Positions 9,359-18,290 of a stretch of DNA of 64,000 nt are shown piece by piece. Numbering within the stretch: the stretch's first letter is position 1; every line of letters begins with the position of its first letter. Source of the stretch: Mesonia aquimarina (lineage in GTDB: Bacteria; Bacteroidota; Bacteroidia; Flavobacteriales; Flavobacteriaceae); the NCBI RefSeq assembly GCF_003667275.1, contig NZ_RCNV01000009.1:62001-126000 (forward strand), in the 5' to 3' direction. The position numbers and the translations under genes were made by a program. A model generated the notes under the pieces. That model made no database searches. It saw nothing but the letters and a program-made list of their open reading frames with translations, and was not told the origin of the DNA.

Positions 9359-10945
9359 ATGAAATCACTGCTTCTTGCCTTATTCACCGGAATTTTACTT
9401 GCCTTAGGCTGGCCGACTTACGGGTTTCCGGGACTTTTATTTTTCGCTTTTGTTCCTTTACTTTTGGCTGAATTTTATCTGCGGAGTAAAAAAGAAAAAA
9501 AAACAGGGACCGTTTTTTTACTCAGTTACCTTGCATTTTTTACTTGGAATATCATCAGCACAAATTGGCTCTATTTTTCAACGCCGTTTGGGATGTGGTT
9601 TGCCGTTTTGGCAAATTCGCTACTAATGAGTTTAGTTTTTTTAGGTTATCATTTTATTGCTAAACGTGTTAACTTTATAGCAAGCAGTACATTTTTAATC
9701 ACCTTATGGATTTGCTTTGAAAAACTTCATCTTAACTGGGAGTTTTCTTGGCCATGGCTTAACTTAGGAAACGGTTTTTCTAGTTTTACTTCGTGGATTC
9801 AATGGTACGAATATACCGGAACTTTTGGAGGTACACTTTGGGTACTGTTAGTCAACTTAAGCATCTTTAAATTCACCTTACACTATATTCAACATAAAGA
9901 AAAGGGAATTATTTACCGCGGAATTTTAAAAACATTTTTACTGATTTTTATTCCAATAGGAATTTCATTGATGATTAAGAATGGGTATAAAATTGATACA
10001 AGCGATTCGTTAGAAGCCGTAATTCTTCAACCCAATATAGACCCGTATAATGAAAAATATAATACAAATGATCGAAAAATTGGAGAGCTGTTAGTCGATT
10101 TAGTCGAAAAAAAAGTAAGCAAAAATACCGGAATTGTTGTCGCTCCTGAAACGGTATTCGCTGATGGAACAAGGATTCAGAAATTTAATTCTTCTGATGC
10201 TTCATTCTTCTCAAACAAGTTAACTACAGAATATCCAAATTTAAATTTTTTAGGCGGTATTTCTTTCATTCAATGGATCAAGAACAAAAGTAATATTCAA
10301 CCTCAGACAAATTTTTATAGGGAAGGCTTATGGTTTAATGACTATAATTCTGCTTTTTTAATCAATCAAAAACAGAACCCGCAATTATACCATAAATCTA
10401 AACTTGTGGTCGGGGTAGAAAATTTCCCATATCAATCTACCTTAAAACCACTTCTAGGAGATATTATGATTGATCTCGGCGGAACGGTTGCTATGAAAAC
10501 AACGCAACCGAATCGAGAAGTATTTCAGTTAAATAACTCAAAAAAAGTTGCTCCTATTATTTGTTATGAATCCGTTTATGGAGAATATGTAACCGGTTAT
10601 GTAAAAAATGATGCCCATTTTTTAGCTATAATCACGAATGATGCTTGGTGGGGAGATACACAGGGGCATAAACAACATTTAAGTTATGCTCGACTTCGGG
10701 CTATTGAAACAAGAAGAGATATTGTACGCAGTGCAAATACAGGAATTTCAGCAATAATTAATCAAAAAGGAGATATTGAGCAATCGCTTGGATATGAAAA
10801 AAGAGGAAGCCTAAAAGGAACCATCAATTTAAATAAAAAGCAAACATTTTATGTGCGTTTTGGAGATTATATTGCACGAGTTGCTCAATTTTTGTGTTTG
10901 TTTATTTTCTTGTTTGCCGTTGTAAAAAATAGAAAATCACTTTAG
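9359..10945 (+). CDS. lnt: Apolipoprotein N-acyltransferase
   Basis: Lnt adds the third acyl chain to the N-terminal cysteine of lipoproteins in the inner membrane. The 528-residue sequence has about six N-terminal hydrophobic segments (residues 1-205) followed by a nitrilase-like (CN hydrolase) domain. The catalytic triad is visible as E (about 264, in APETVF), K (about 346, in HKSKLV) and C (about 402, in IICYESVYG). A C-terminal hydrophobic segment returns to the membrane. Many lipoproteins in this window (28135, 41552, 43146) would be its substrates. Confidence 0.96.
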   Translation: MKSLLLALFTGILLALGWPTYGFPGLLFFAFVPLLLAEFYLRSKKEKKTGTVFLLSYLAFFTWNIISTNWLYFSTPFGMWFAVLANSLLMSLVFLGYHFIAKRVNFIASSTFLITLWICFEKLHLNWEFSWPWLNLGNGFSSFTSWIQWYEYTGTFGGTLWVLLVNLSIFKFTLHYIQHKEKGIIYRGILKTFLLIFIPIGISLMIKNGYKIDTSDSLEAVILQPNIDPYNEKYNTNDRKIGELLVDLVEKKVSKNTGIVVAPETVFADGTRIQKFNSSDASFFSNKLTTEYPNLNFLGGISFIQWIKNKSNIQPQTNFYREGLWFNDYNSAFLINQKQNPQLYHKSKLVVGVENFPYQSTLKPLLGDIMIDLGGTVAMKTTQPNREVFQLNNSKKVAPIICYESVYGEYVTGYVKNDAHFLAIITNDAWWGDTQGHKQHLSYARLRAIETRRDIVRSANTGISAIINQKGDIEQSLGYEKRGSLKGTINLNKKQTFYVRFGDYIARVAQFLCLFIFLFAVVKNRKSL

Positions 10946-10946
10946 G

Positions 10947-13706
10947 CTAGAATCCGCTGGATTTAAACTTTTTACGCTCTACTTTTCGATCTTTTACGCG
11001 AAAAATAAAATTAATATTTTCTAAAGTTCCAGAAGTAGCCTTCACTTTTTGTCCTTGTCCGATAACTTCAACTCTGCTGGCACGATTATACATCTCTATG
11101 TTAGCAGTATAATCCCCTTCCGGAACATACACCCTAAAATAGCCGTTAGCATCGGTTTTTGCTTTAAAATGTTCTCCTTTGGCATTAATTAATGTAACGG
11201 TTAAACTACCTAATTCTCTTGGAACATTGTAACTCAATTCAGTGGATTTGTAACTTACCTTCCCTTTTATAGTTACCGTTTTATCCATATTAATCACCAC
11301 TTCAGCATCATCTATTAAATCAATTTCTTGATCAGAAGCATACCAATCTTTTGTATTAAAAACTTTAATATCGTAATGATCTGCCGGTAAACGACGGTAA
11401 CTTACCACCCCTTTTTCATTTGTTCTAAAAGCTTTATTATTAATCAATAATAACTGTCCGACTGCCGGAACTTTTTTCAGACTATCGTTGGTATTACGAT
11501 AAACATATACCTTTAAATTATGACGCTTTTCTGTTACATCAATTTTAGAAAAGCGTTTGATTATACCCACTTGCATCGTAGAGGTATTGTAATAACTGGT
11601 AGAAAAATCACTTAAAAAAGTAGAAAAATAAACATTAAAATTTGCAGGAAGTTGATAATCTATTCGTCCATTTAATTGCAAATATTCATCGGTAAAACTG
11701 CTCTTAGAAAAAGAAACTCCGGTTCTAATTCGTAGTTTTTCATTAAAAAAATCTTTTTCTATGCTGGGTAAAATATTATACACTTCATACGCTCCTGAAG
11801 AAGCAAAACGAATTTTAGAGAATTCTTCCCCTAAAAAAAAGCTATTATATTGGTAATAAGCATTGAGATTGAAAAAACGCCAATTGTAATTTAAGTTCAC
11901 TTTAAAATGTGGCGTTTCTCCTGCTTGAAGATCGGTGTTGTAAACCCCCCCTTCTAAATTTAACGAAACACTTTGCTGACTAATGATGTGATTATAACCC
12001 AAATTAGCAGTTAATCGTTTAGCTCGCATAGTAAATTCTTGCGCCTCTTGCCCAGAAAATAATAAGCTTGTTCTTTTTTCTTTATAATAATTTGGAACCA
12101 AGGAAACCGATAAGTTTTCAAATCGTCTGGAAATCCCGAAATTATACTGAGCGGTAGAAAAATTTTGCTGATTAATATTTTGGGAACTCAATTGTTTGGG
12201 TGCAAAACTTAAATAATTATATAAAACCCAAAAATTATATTTTTCTAAATTATACGATAATCGTTCCGTTAAATTTAACGCTCCTTGCCTGAGACCACTG
12301 TAATAAGCCGAACTATAGTAATTATTACTATTTAATCGAAAACGTCCCTTTTTTGCGAATACCATTAACTCACCGGCTCCGCCATTTTCAGAAGTACTTT
12401 CATCTGTATATAAACTGGTTTTACTTAAGGATGCTCCGGCTTTTACCTTTAAGTTTTCACGATCAATAACATTTGTTCTTCCGGTACCTATATAAGATTT
12501 ATAATCCAAGGCTGGGTCGTCGTGATAGATTACGCTCGCTTCGTATCCATCTCCTAACCACCCCCCATTATGAGAAAAATTAGCCCAGCCGGCATTTCCG
12601 TATTTGTTGTCGGTGGTATTAATTAAAGAATAAGATTTATTCATTCCGCCAACCTCTATTCTATTTTGCTCATCTATATGGTAATAAGACTCTACACCTC
12701 TACCTATTAAATTCACAATATCTGACCTAAAAAGATTTCCGGCTTTTACCCCAAAGCGATTCGTAGTGTATTGAAACCACGTATTTCTAATATAAAGCGC
12801 ATTGCTGGTTTCCCACCAATTAACATCTATATTAGATTGTATACTCCCTTGTTTTAAGTCTATCTGGTTGTTTGCATAAAAATAATATTGATAATTATCT
12901 CTACTTTTTCTTGCACTTAAGCTTACAATATTATCTTGAGTGATACTACTGGGATCATAATTTTTTAAATCTTTTTGAAAACGTCTAGCCTGCTTTACCG
13001 AATTTACTTTAAGTCTACTAGTTCCAAAAATATCCCCATTACTGTACAGTGTTTTTAAAGCTATACTAAAATCGTCTAACTTCATCATTTGCTCATCAAC
13101 AATATACTGCAAAGTAAATGTAGTATCTTGAAAAGCTTCAATCTCCACAAGTTCACTAGAAAGTTCATCTTTTGTGGGGGATTTAGGAAACCTAGATAGA
13201 AGGCGAATGCGTTGCTTTGTATTCCCTAAATTATCTATCGTAACTTCATAAGCCAAGGTATCGCCAATATGCTCAAAGGTGAGGTTTTCTTCACTCATAT
13301 AAAAGCGAACCATTTTTTTCTCGGTAATTGACAGGCTTAATACTTGAGAGCCTAAGGTTTTATTGTTAGAAGAAAATTTTGCAATGATAGCACTGTTTTT
13401 TCCGGCTATTGCTTTTCTATTAATAATCCCTTTTAAGGGGATAAATGTGGTATCATTAGCTGCTAAAGCATACTCAGATTTACCGGAAGCCAGTCGAACA
13501 GCATTTTTATCATATTCAAAATCTACATCAACTACAACTGGTTTGGCCTCATTGTTTATCATTTTTATATAAAAACTGATCACTTCTCCATTAGAAGCTT
13601 CCAACTGGTCTTCAGAAAACTGCACCGTTACATTTTGTGCCATAAAATGAAAAGGAACAAATGCGAAAATTAAAAAAAGTAAGCAAAAGCGGAGTTGCTT
13701 TTTCAT
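10947..13706 (-). CDS. Usher-like outer-membrane barrel protein of a fimbria-like locus
   Basis: This 919-residue protein has a signal peptide (to about residue 23, ending FMAQ). Two Ig-like or PapD-like domains follow (about 25-125 and 130-235). A long region of alternating hydrophobic residues typical of a beta-barrel spans about 250-740. The C-terminus holds two carboxypeptidase-regulatory/CNA-B-like domains, with the segments GVVSYRRLPADHYDIKVFN and DANGYFRVYVPEGDYTANI. The size and the barrel-plus-Ig plan resemble a fimbrial usher. The context (PapD-like chaperone and several pilin-like proteins directly upstream in the same operon) supports this. No canonical FimD/PapC sequence signature was recognised, so the usher role is an inference. 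Confidence 0.6.
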   Translation of the reverse strand: MKKQLRFCLLFLIFAFVPFHFMAQNVTVQFSEDQLEASNGEVISFYIKMINNEAKPVVVDVDFEYDKNAVRLASGKSEYALAANDTTFIPLKGIINRKAIAGKNSAIIAKFSSNNKTLGSQVLSLSITEKKMVRFYMSEENLTFEHIGDTLAYEVTIDNLGNTKQRIRLLSRFPKSPTKDELSSELVEIEAFQDTTFTLQYIVDEQMMKLDDFSIALKTLYSNGDIFGTSRLKVNSVKQARRFQKDLKNYDPSSITQDNIVSLSARKSRDNYQYYFYANNQIDLKQGSIQSNIDVNWWETSNALYIRNTWFQYTTNRFGVKAGNLFRSDIVNLIGRGVESYYHIDEQNRIEVGGMNKSYSLINTTDNKYGNAGWANFSHNGGWLGDGYEASVIYHDDPALDYKSYIGTGRTNVIDRENLKVKAGASLSKTSLYTDESTSENGGAGELMVFAKKGRFRLNSNNYYSSAYYSGLRQGALNLTERLSYNLEKYNFWVLYNYLSFAPKQLSSQNINQQNFSTAQYNFGISRRFENLSVSLVPNYYKEKRTSLLFSGQEAQEFTMRAKRLTANLGYNHIISQQSVSLNLEGGVYNTDLQAGETPHFKVNLNYNWRFFNLNAYYQYNSFFLGEEFSKIRFASSGAYEVYNILPSIEKDFFNEKLRIRTGVSFSKSSFTDEYLQLNGRIDYQLPANFNVYFSTFLSDFSTSYYNTSTMQVGIIKRFSKIDVTEKRHNLKVYVYRNTNDSLKKVPAVGQLLLINNKAFRTNEKGVVSYRRLPADHYDIKVFNTKDWYASDQEIDLIDDAEVVINMDKTVTIKGKVSYKSTELSYNVPRELGSLTVTLINAKGEHFKAKTDANGYFRVYVPEGDYTANIEMYNRASRVEVIGQGQKVKATSGTLENINFIFRVKDRKVERKKFKSSGF

Positions 13707-13724
13707 ACCAACTTATGCATTTAA

Positions 13725-14771
13725 CTAATTAGGTGAAATGGTAAAAAAGACATAGGCCGAAAATGTCCCAGCTTCCTGAACATCGGTTGCTTGTAGCGTA
13801 TTTGGCGGAATAAAAAACTCTAAATCATATACAAGTGTTTGTGGCCAAGTTGCCGTTCGATCAATCAAAACTTGGTCTGTAGTCGACATGCTTAACGGGC
13901 CATGTAACTGTACATTATTTTCCGGTGAACTTAAATTTACATTTACATGTAATTTTGAAACCGGGATGGTGGCCGAACTAGATGAAGAGGTAAAAACACT
14001 ATTGGAAGTTTTTACCAAAACTTGATGATTATTGTAACTGGTTACTTTTAGCCCTTGAGGAATAGCAACCGATTTTCCATTGGTATAATCTGATGAACTT
14101 GAAAATTCAAGATTCACGAGATTCGCAGAGTTTTGTAACTGGATACTTTGCGAACCAAAATTACCTCCATAATTAATCTGAAATCTTGCGGTTTGTGAGG
14201 TGGTAAAACTATCTAGTAAATTATAATTAGCATTGGCTTTCTTTTTACCATAAATTTTAAACTCATAGCTCGCACGATATATATCATTAGGTATCGTTAA
14301 TAAGTGCGTACCTCCTTCAATAAATAAATCAAAACTAAACGTTCGCTGGGTTTGGTTATTTAATGGAATATCGCTTTCTAATAACGTAACCTCATTAAAC
14401 TTGCTGAGAGCCACAGGAACATTAGTAGGATTTATCAGCTGACTATTAGTACTGTTATTGGTCTCATGATTAAAAATTAATTTAGCGAAAGAAGCATCAA
14501 CACTATGCGTACTATTCTGATTGTAAAAATCGTTTGTTAAACGCACGGTAAGCTTCCAAAACTTAACTGTATTAGCTCCATTATATTTTTGAATTCGAGT
14601 TCTAATTTGGTTCGGGTGGCTTTTACCGTTGGTCAATTCATTATTGGTATTAAATTGAACTTGCCCACCATCTTCTGCTTGCAAACTTAGCTGAGTATTT
14701 CCCTGAGCAAAAACTAGGGAAGTACTCAGTAATAGAAAAAATAATGTTATATGAAACCGCTGTTGAATCAT
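13725..14771 (-). CDS. Two-domain pilin-like protein, possible tip adhesin
   Basis: This 348-residue secreted protein has a signal peptide ending in LVFAQ. The N-terminal part (about 25-195) is a beta-rich domain without relatives in the locus. The C-terminal part (about 200-348) is built like the small pilins of this locus, with a conserved middle segment (LEFSSSSDYTNGKS, KVTSYNNHQVLVKTS) and the ending AYVFFTISPN. A receptor-binding domain joined to a pilin domain is the layout of tip adhesins in chaperone-usher systems. It lies 18 bases upstream of the usher-like gene. The binding target is unknown. Confidence 0.5.
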   Translation of the reverse strand: MIQQRFHITLFFLLLSTSLVFAQGNTQLSLQAEDGGQVQFNTNNELTNGKSHPNQIRTRIQKYNGANTVKFWKLTVRLTNDFYNQNSTHSVDASFAKLIFNHETNNSTNSQLINPTNVPVALSKFNEVTLLESDIPLNNQTQRTFSFDLFIEGGTHLLTIPNDIYRASYEFKIYGKKKANANYNLLDSFTTSQTARFQINYGGNFGSQSIQLQNSANLVNLEFSSSSDYTNGKSVAIPQGLKVTSYNNHQVLVKTSNSVFTSSSSSATIPVSKLHVNVNLSSPENNVQLHGPLSMSTTDQVLIDRTATWPQTLVYDLEFFIPPNTLQATDVQEAGTFSAYVFFTISPN

Positions 14772-14778
14772 GTTTTTT

Positions 14779-15579
14779 TTAAAGTGAAAAGTCTAGTTCG
14801 GCGATATTAATTGTATCGCTATCGCCATAGGTTAAGATTGCAGAAACCGTATAATCACCTTTTTCTAAATCATCCGGCAATTGTTGTTTTACAATTCTAA
14901 GGTCATCTGGCAGGGTATAAAACTCTTGCTGATCTAAGGTTTTGGTTTTTCCGGTATTTTTATTGAATACTTCCCAACTTACGTTTCCATTTACCCAAAT
15001 ATCACTCGTGTTTTTTACATTAATCTCAATCATTTTATGATCTTCTTCATCTTTGTAATTTTTAAAATCCACGATCTCTAATTCGCCTGCATTTTGTTTA
15101 GTAAACGAATGGTAAACTTTCACTCCCATTCTAACAGTAACTTGAATAGAAGCCCCTTTTTGATCTCTCGCATTTCCAGGATTTAATTGGGTAAAAAATA
15201 TCATGGAAGTTCTTACAGGGGTTTCTTTTTTGGCGTTCTGAGGAACTTCCATAAGTACCTCCACTTCTTTTGTTTCTCCCGGATCTAACACAAAATAAGT
15301 ATCTGGTAAAACTTGTATCCAATCGGCACAACTGTTGGGTAAAGTACCGGGATCTTGAATGTTATTATTCCCGTTTTCTAAATAATTCCAATCACTAAAA
15401 GAAACGCCAATTTCTAATTCAACATCTGTAGGATTGGTCACCTTTATAGTTTGCGTCCCATCAGTTCCTTCTGCAAGATTATAATAAACTCTACCAGGAG
15501 TTACTGCTATCCCGGCTTGTGCGGTTGCTTCAAGAGATATACCTAAAAGTAATAATGCTAAGAATAAAATATTTTTCAT
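14779..15579 (-). CDS. PapD-like periplasmic chaperone
   Basis: This 266-residue protein has a signal peptide ending ATAQA and two Ig-like domains. The first (about 22-145) has the chaperone layout: GIAVTPGRVYYNLAEG at the start, a segment on proline-rich DPGETKEVEVLMEVP, and a long strand VRTSMIFFTQLNPG. The second (about 150-266) covers DFKNYKDEEDHKMIEINVKNTS and onward. It would hold pilin subunits in the periplasm by donating a strand. It lies between the small pilin genes and the tip-like gene in a minus-strand operon, seven bases from the next gene. Confidence 0.65.
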   Translation of the reverse strand: MKNILFLALLLLGISLEATAQAGIAVTPGRVYYNLAEGTDGTQTIKVTNPTDVELEIGVSFSDWNYLENGNNNIQDPGTLPNSCADWIQVLPDTYFVLDPGETKEVEVLMEVPQNAKKETPVRTSMIFFTQLNPGNARDQKGASIQVTVRMGVKVYHSFTKQNAGELEIVDFKNYKDEEDHKMIEINVKNTSDIWVNGNVSWEVFNKNTGKTKTLDQQEFYTLPDDLRIVKQQLPDDLEKGDYTVSAILTYGDSDTINIAELDFSL

Positions 15580-15640
15580 CGATATAAGTTTTTGTCTAAT
15601 CTAAAAAAACAAAGTTACATTTTTTAGTTGAAGCAGTTTT

Positions 15641-16198
15641 TTATTGGGGGATTATTGTATAAATAACCGTTGTTTTATAATTTCCGGAAGGAAGATCTAA
15701 AAAATTAGCTACGGTATTAGTCGGGATGACATATTTTACATCGAACGCCTGACTAGTCTCCGGGGATACAGAGCTTAATAAATTCACCTTAGATGCATTC
15801 AACGCTACACTCGAATTTACGTTAATATCTCCACCATTTACATTTGGATTTAAATTTCCTACAGAAGCTTCTACCTGAATTGTACTTACGGGAAGTGACG
15901 TACTTAAGCCATTTAAGGTAAAATATTGATTCGTTGTAGAAACTGAAAGTGTATAATTAGATGTAGTGGTAACCCTGACGTGATTACTTTGTGTTCCAGA
16001 ATTATTTCCAAAGCGAAAATGAGAAGGTAAATTCATATTAATCATAACCGAAGATTGCGCTACTTCTACCGACATTAATTCATTTACAATTAAATTTACT
16101 TGAGATTGCGCAGAACCAATTTGTGCTTTTACCAGCATAGGAAAAAACAGCAATAAAAAAAAGCTTATTATGGTTCTGAGTATTTTCAAATAAATCAC
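15641..16198 (-). CDS. Pilin-like secreted protein (third minor subunit candidate)
   Basis: This 185-residue protein has a signal peptide ending LVKAQ. The mature part is a single beta-rich domain with no cysteines. It is clearly related to the product of 16890-17435: both share a central segment of the form MNLPxHFxxGNxSGxQxxHV and the ending TTVxYTIxPQ. The hydrophobic-alternating C-terminal strand next to the stop codon is what a chaperone would cap. It lies 61 bases upstream of the chaperone gene. Function is inferred from context. Confidence 0.55.
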   Translation of the reverse strand: MIYLKILRTIISFFLLLFFPMLVKAQIGSAQSQVNLIVNELMSVEVAQSSVMINMNLPSHFRFGNNSGTQSNHVRVTTTSNYTLSVSTTNQYFTLNGLSTSLPVSTIQVEASVGNLNPNVNGGDINVNSSVALNASKVNLLSSVSPETSQAFDVKYVIPTNTVANFLDLPSGNYKTTVIYTIIPQ

Positions 16199-16239
16199 TT
16201 TTTTTAGGTTGATTTCATTATATAAAAAATAAAACCTGA

Positions 16240-16779
16240 TTAGTTTGCTACGATACTGTAAGTAATTGTTGTACTATACGTATCTGAAGGATGATCTTCT
16301 ATATATTTTAACCAACTTGATATTCTATAAGACACGTCAAAAGATTTAGTAATTGCTCCTCGCGTAGATCTAATAATACTTTGCCCGTTGGTAGATAAAG
16401 AAACCGGAGAAAGGTATATCGTATTTCCTTCGTAATTTCCGATACCATTTCCTAAACTGGGAACAATACTTACCGTATTTACAGGAATGACGGTTTGCCT
16501 CCCTTGTAATTCTGATGATGCGACTACTTCTATTTGATATTCTGAAGTGCTAGTCACTTTTATATGGTTCACTTTCTTTAGCGATTGTCCATTCATCAAT
16601 TCAGATAAATTATCAATAGATAAATTTACATTAAATTGCGATTGATTAATCTGAATGCTCCTTACATCGCCTATATAAGTAGTAATTTCTACTTGATTCT
16701 TTATTCGGTTTTGGCCAAAAGACTGGTAAACCATACAAAGAAACAACACCATATTAATTATGTGACTAACTCTTTTCAA
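16240..16779 (-). CDS. Pilin-like secreted protein (TTG start proposed)
   Basis: This is a pilin-like protein of the same family, ending STTITYSIVAN. The frame is open up to a GTG at 16833, but that start and the ATG at 16821 fall inside the terminator hairpin of the preceding pilin gene. The best signal peptide starts at TTG 16779 (MKRVSHIINMVLFLCMVYQS); the ATG at 16752 would leave no charged n-region. The mature part (about 155 residues) carries the family segment HIKVTSTSEYQIEVVASS. It is placed after the terminator at 16803-16859 and so is probably expressed at a lower level than the upstream pilin. Confidence 0.5.
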   Translation of the reverse strand: MKRVSHIINMVLFLCMVYQSFGQNRIKNQVEITTYIGDVRSIQINQSQFNVNLSIDNLSELMNGQSLKKVNHIKVTSTSEYQIEVVASSELQGRQTVIPVNTVSIVPSLGNGIGNYEGNTIYLSPVSLSTNGQSIIRSTRGAITKSFDVSYRISSWLKYIEDHPSDTYSTTITYSIVAN

Positions 16780-16802
16780 AAGAAGTAGATGTATAAATTT
16801 AG

Positions 16803-16859
16803 ACAAAAAAAGCCTAATCATTTCCCAGTACACTTTTAGGTACTAAGTCGATTAGGCTT
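16803..16859 (-). terminator. Intrinsic terminator inside the pilin operon
   Basis: Stem arms at 16810-16819 and 16850-16859 (AAGCCTAATC / GATTAGGCTT) enclose an inner stem AGTAC / GTACT (16827-16831 and 16840-16844). On the minus strand the hairpin is followed by a run of seven T. It lies 31 bases after the stop of the pilin gene at 16890-17435 and before the rest of the operon, so it probably limits read-through into the minor subunits, chaperone and usher genes. Confidence 0.8.
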
Positions 16860-16889
16860 AGACTTATATTATAAAAACATTATTTCTTC

Positions 16890-17435
16890 TTATTGAGGAA
16901 CAATAGTATAAGTTACTGTAGTTGTGTAAGCCCCATCATCTAAGTTTAAGAAGTTTGCTGCATTAGCTGCAGGAATAGCGTAATTTACATTAAATCCTCT
17001 ATTCAAATCTCCACCGTTAGCTGTAACCACATCTTGATCTGAGTTAGAAAGTGGTAAACCTGAAGCCTGACCAGAAAGTGTTGAAGGAGTTGTCTGATTT
17101 CCAGATAAATCTCCATTATCTGTCAACGTTAATTCTACATTACTTACATCTAGTGTACTTGAACCGTTTGGTCCGTTAAATGTAGTAGCTGAAGCTTTAG
17201 CAGTTACTTTATAAGCGCTACTTGCTACAACTTTAACGTGATCCTGTTGTGCTCCAGATTCATTACCGTTTGTAAAATGCGTCGGTAAATTCATATCTAT
17301 GGCTACTGTAGATTGGCTGATTTCGATATCATAACTACTATCAACATTCACAGTCAAATCTGTATCTTGAGCTAAAGTTGTTCCAAAAGTTAATAATCCA
17401 AGAGTTACAAATAAAGTATTTACTAATTTTTTCAT
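16890..17435 (-). CDS. Pilin-like secreted protein, candidate major subunit
   Basis: This 181-residue protein has a signal peptide ending TTLAQ. The mature domain is beta-rich, acidic, cysteine-free and rich in S/T/N/D, like a structural pilin. It carries the shared segments MNLPTHFTNGNESGAQQDHV and TTTVTYTIVPQ at the C-terminus. It has its own consensus promoter box and is followed directly by a terminator, the usual arrangement of the most abundant fimbrial subunit. The domain resembles DUF4402-type secreted proteins, but I cannot confirm the family without a search. Confidence 0.6.
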   Translation of the reverse strand: MKKLVNTLFVTLGLLTFGTTLAQDTDLTVNVDSSYDIEISQSTVAIDMNLPTHFTNGNESGAQQDHVKVVASSAYKVTAKASATTFNGPNGSSTLDVSNVELTLTDNGDLSGNQTTPSTLSGQASGLPLSNSDQDVVTANGGDLNRGFNVNYAIPAANAANFLNLDDGAYTTTVTYTIVPQ

Positions 17436-17461
17436 CGGTTGTATGAGTTTTAATTACAGTG

Positions 17462-17469
17462 CAAATATA
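17462..17469 (-). promoter_or_regulatory. -7 box of the candidate major pilin gene
   Basis: The minus strand reads TATATTTG, a full match to TAnnTTTG, 27 bases upstream of the pilin ATG. A TTTG lies upstream at 17484-17487 but the spacing (14 bases) is shorter than usual. Confidence 0.5.
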
Positions 17470-17555
17470 AAGGCCATGTAAAGCAAATGAGCAGTAAAAA
17501 TTTTCATTTCTATACTACTTTTTTACAAAACTCTGTAAACCAATCAGTTAAAATA

Positions 17556-18080
17556 TTAATTAGGAACTATACTATAAGAAATAGTAGTTTTATAATTTCC
17601 TTTAGCTTTTTTTAATAACTCTTCTCCTCCTTTAATAAAGTAATCCATATTAAAAGAACGATCTATATCGCCTCCTGAAGAATCTATTATGGTTTGTTGC
17701 TGTGTAGAAAGCGCAACCTTAGAATAATTAATTTGTTTTGAAAATGAATTAATTGAGTTTGATGAAGGTGCTATCTGAATAATACCTACAGGCAATTCCC
17801 CTTGAGATCCAATTAATTGTGTAGATGAGGAAACATTAATTTCATATTGCGATGTACTTGTTACTTGAATATGATCTTGTTGTTGAATTGCTTTTCCTTC
17901 TAATACATCTTTTTTAGAGTTTAGTTCTACTCCAAGCTGACGTTGAGAAGAATTCACTACAATACTTTGAAAATCTGCCAAGTGAACACTAAACTGTACA
18001 TCGGCTTTTTGCTGACAAAAGCTTGTTGCTACTGCAAACAAACTAAACAAAATAATATGAAATACGTTTTTAAATTGCAC
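17556..18080 (-). CDS. Pilin-like secreted protein, first gene of the locus
   Basis: This 174-residue protein has a signal peptide ending ATSFCQQ. The single mature beta-rich domain belongs to the same family as the three genes downstream: HIQVTSTSQYEINVSSS in the middle and KTTISYSIVPN at the end. A cysteine just before the predicted cleavage site (SFCQ) could also be read as a lipobox, but the -3 position is not typical. It is the gene nearest the AraC-type regulator, and its promoter is flanked by an inverted pair of TTAATCGATAA motifs. Confidence 0.55.
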   Translation of the reverse strand: MQFKNVFHIILFSLFAVATSFCQQKADVQFSVHLADFQSIVVNSSQRQLGVELNSKKDVLEGKAIQQQDHIQVTSTSQYEINVSSSTQLIGSQGELPVGIIQIAPSSNSINSFSKQINYSKVALSTQQQTIIDSSGGDIDRSFNMDYFIKGGEELLKKAKGNYKTTISYSIVPN

Positions 18081-18081
18081 T

Positions 18082-18136
18082 TAATCGATAATTATAACTC
18101 TTAACCGATTCAAATATAGTTAAATTTATCGATTAA
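18082..18136 (-). promoter_or_regulatory. Promoter of the pilin locus flanked by paired TTAATCGATAA motifs
   Basis: TTAATCGATAA at 18082-18092 and its exact inverse TTATCGATTAA at 18126-18136 flank a minus-strand -7 box TATATTTG (18112-18119). An ATATCGATTAA copy occurs upstream of the neighbouring AraC-type gene at 19205-19215. Paired sites of this kind are what a dimeric AraC-type regulator would bind. Binding is inferred; the repeat itself is seen directly. Confidence 0.5.
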
Positions 18137-18231
18137 ATGCAATAATATTAGATTAAATACACATTATCAAAACGTAAAATTCACAAAATACTGTTCTTCA
18201 ATGAGTTAAAATATTTTATTTCTAAAACAAA

Positions 18232-18261
18232 AACGCTTTAGCGGAAACCTGCTAAAGCGTT
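18232..18261 (-). terminator. Intrinsic terminator of the AraC-type gene
   Basis: An 11-base perfect stem AACGCTTTAGC / GCTAAAGCGTT with an eight-base loop. On the minus strand it lies 30 bases past the AraC-type stop codon and is followed by TTTGTTTT. It separates the regulator from the pilin operon. Confidence 0.85.
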
Positions 18262-18290
18262 AACTTTTTATTAACAACAACATATACTTC

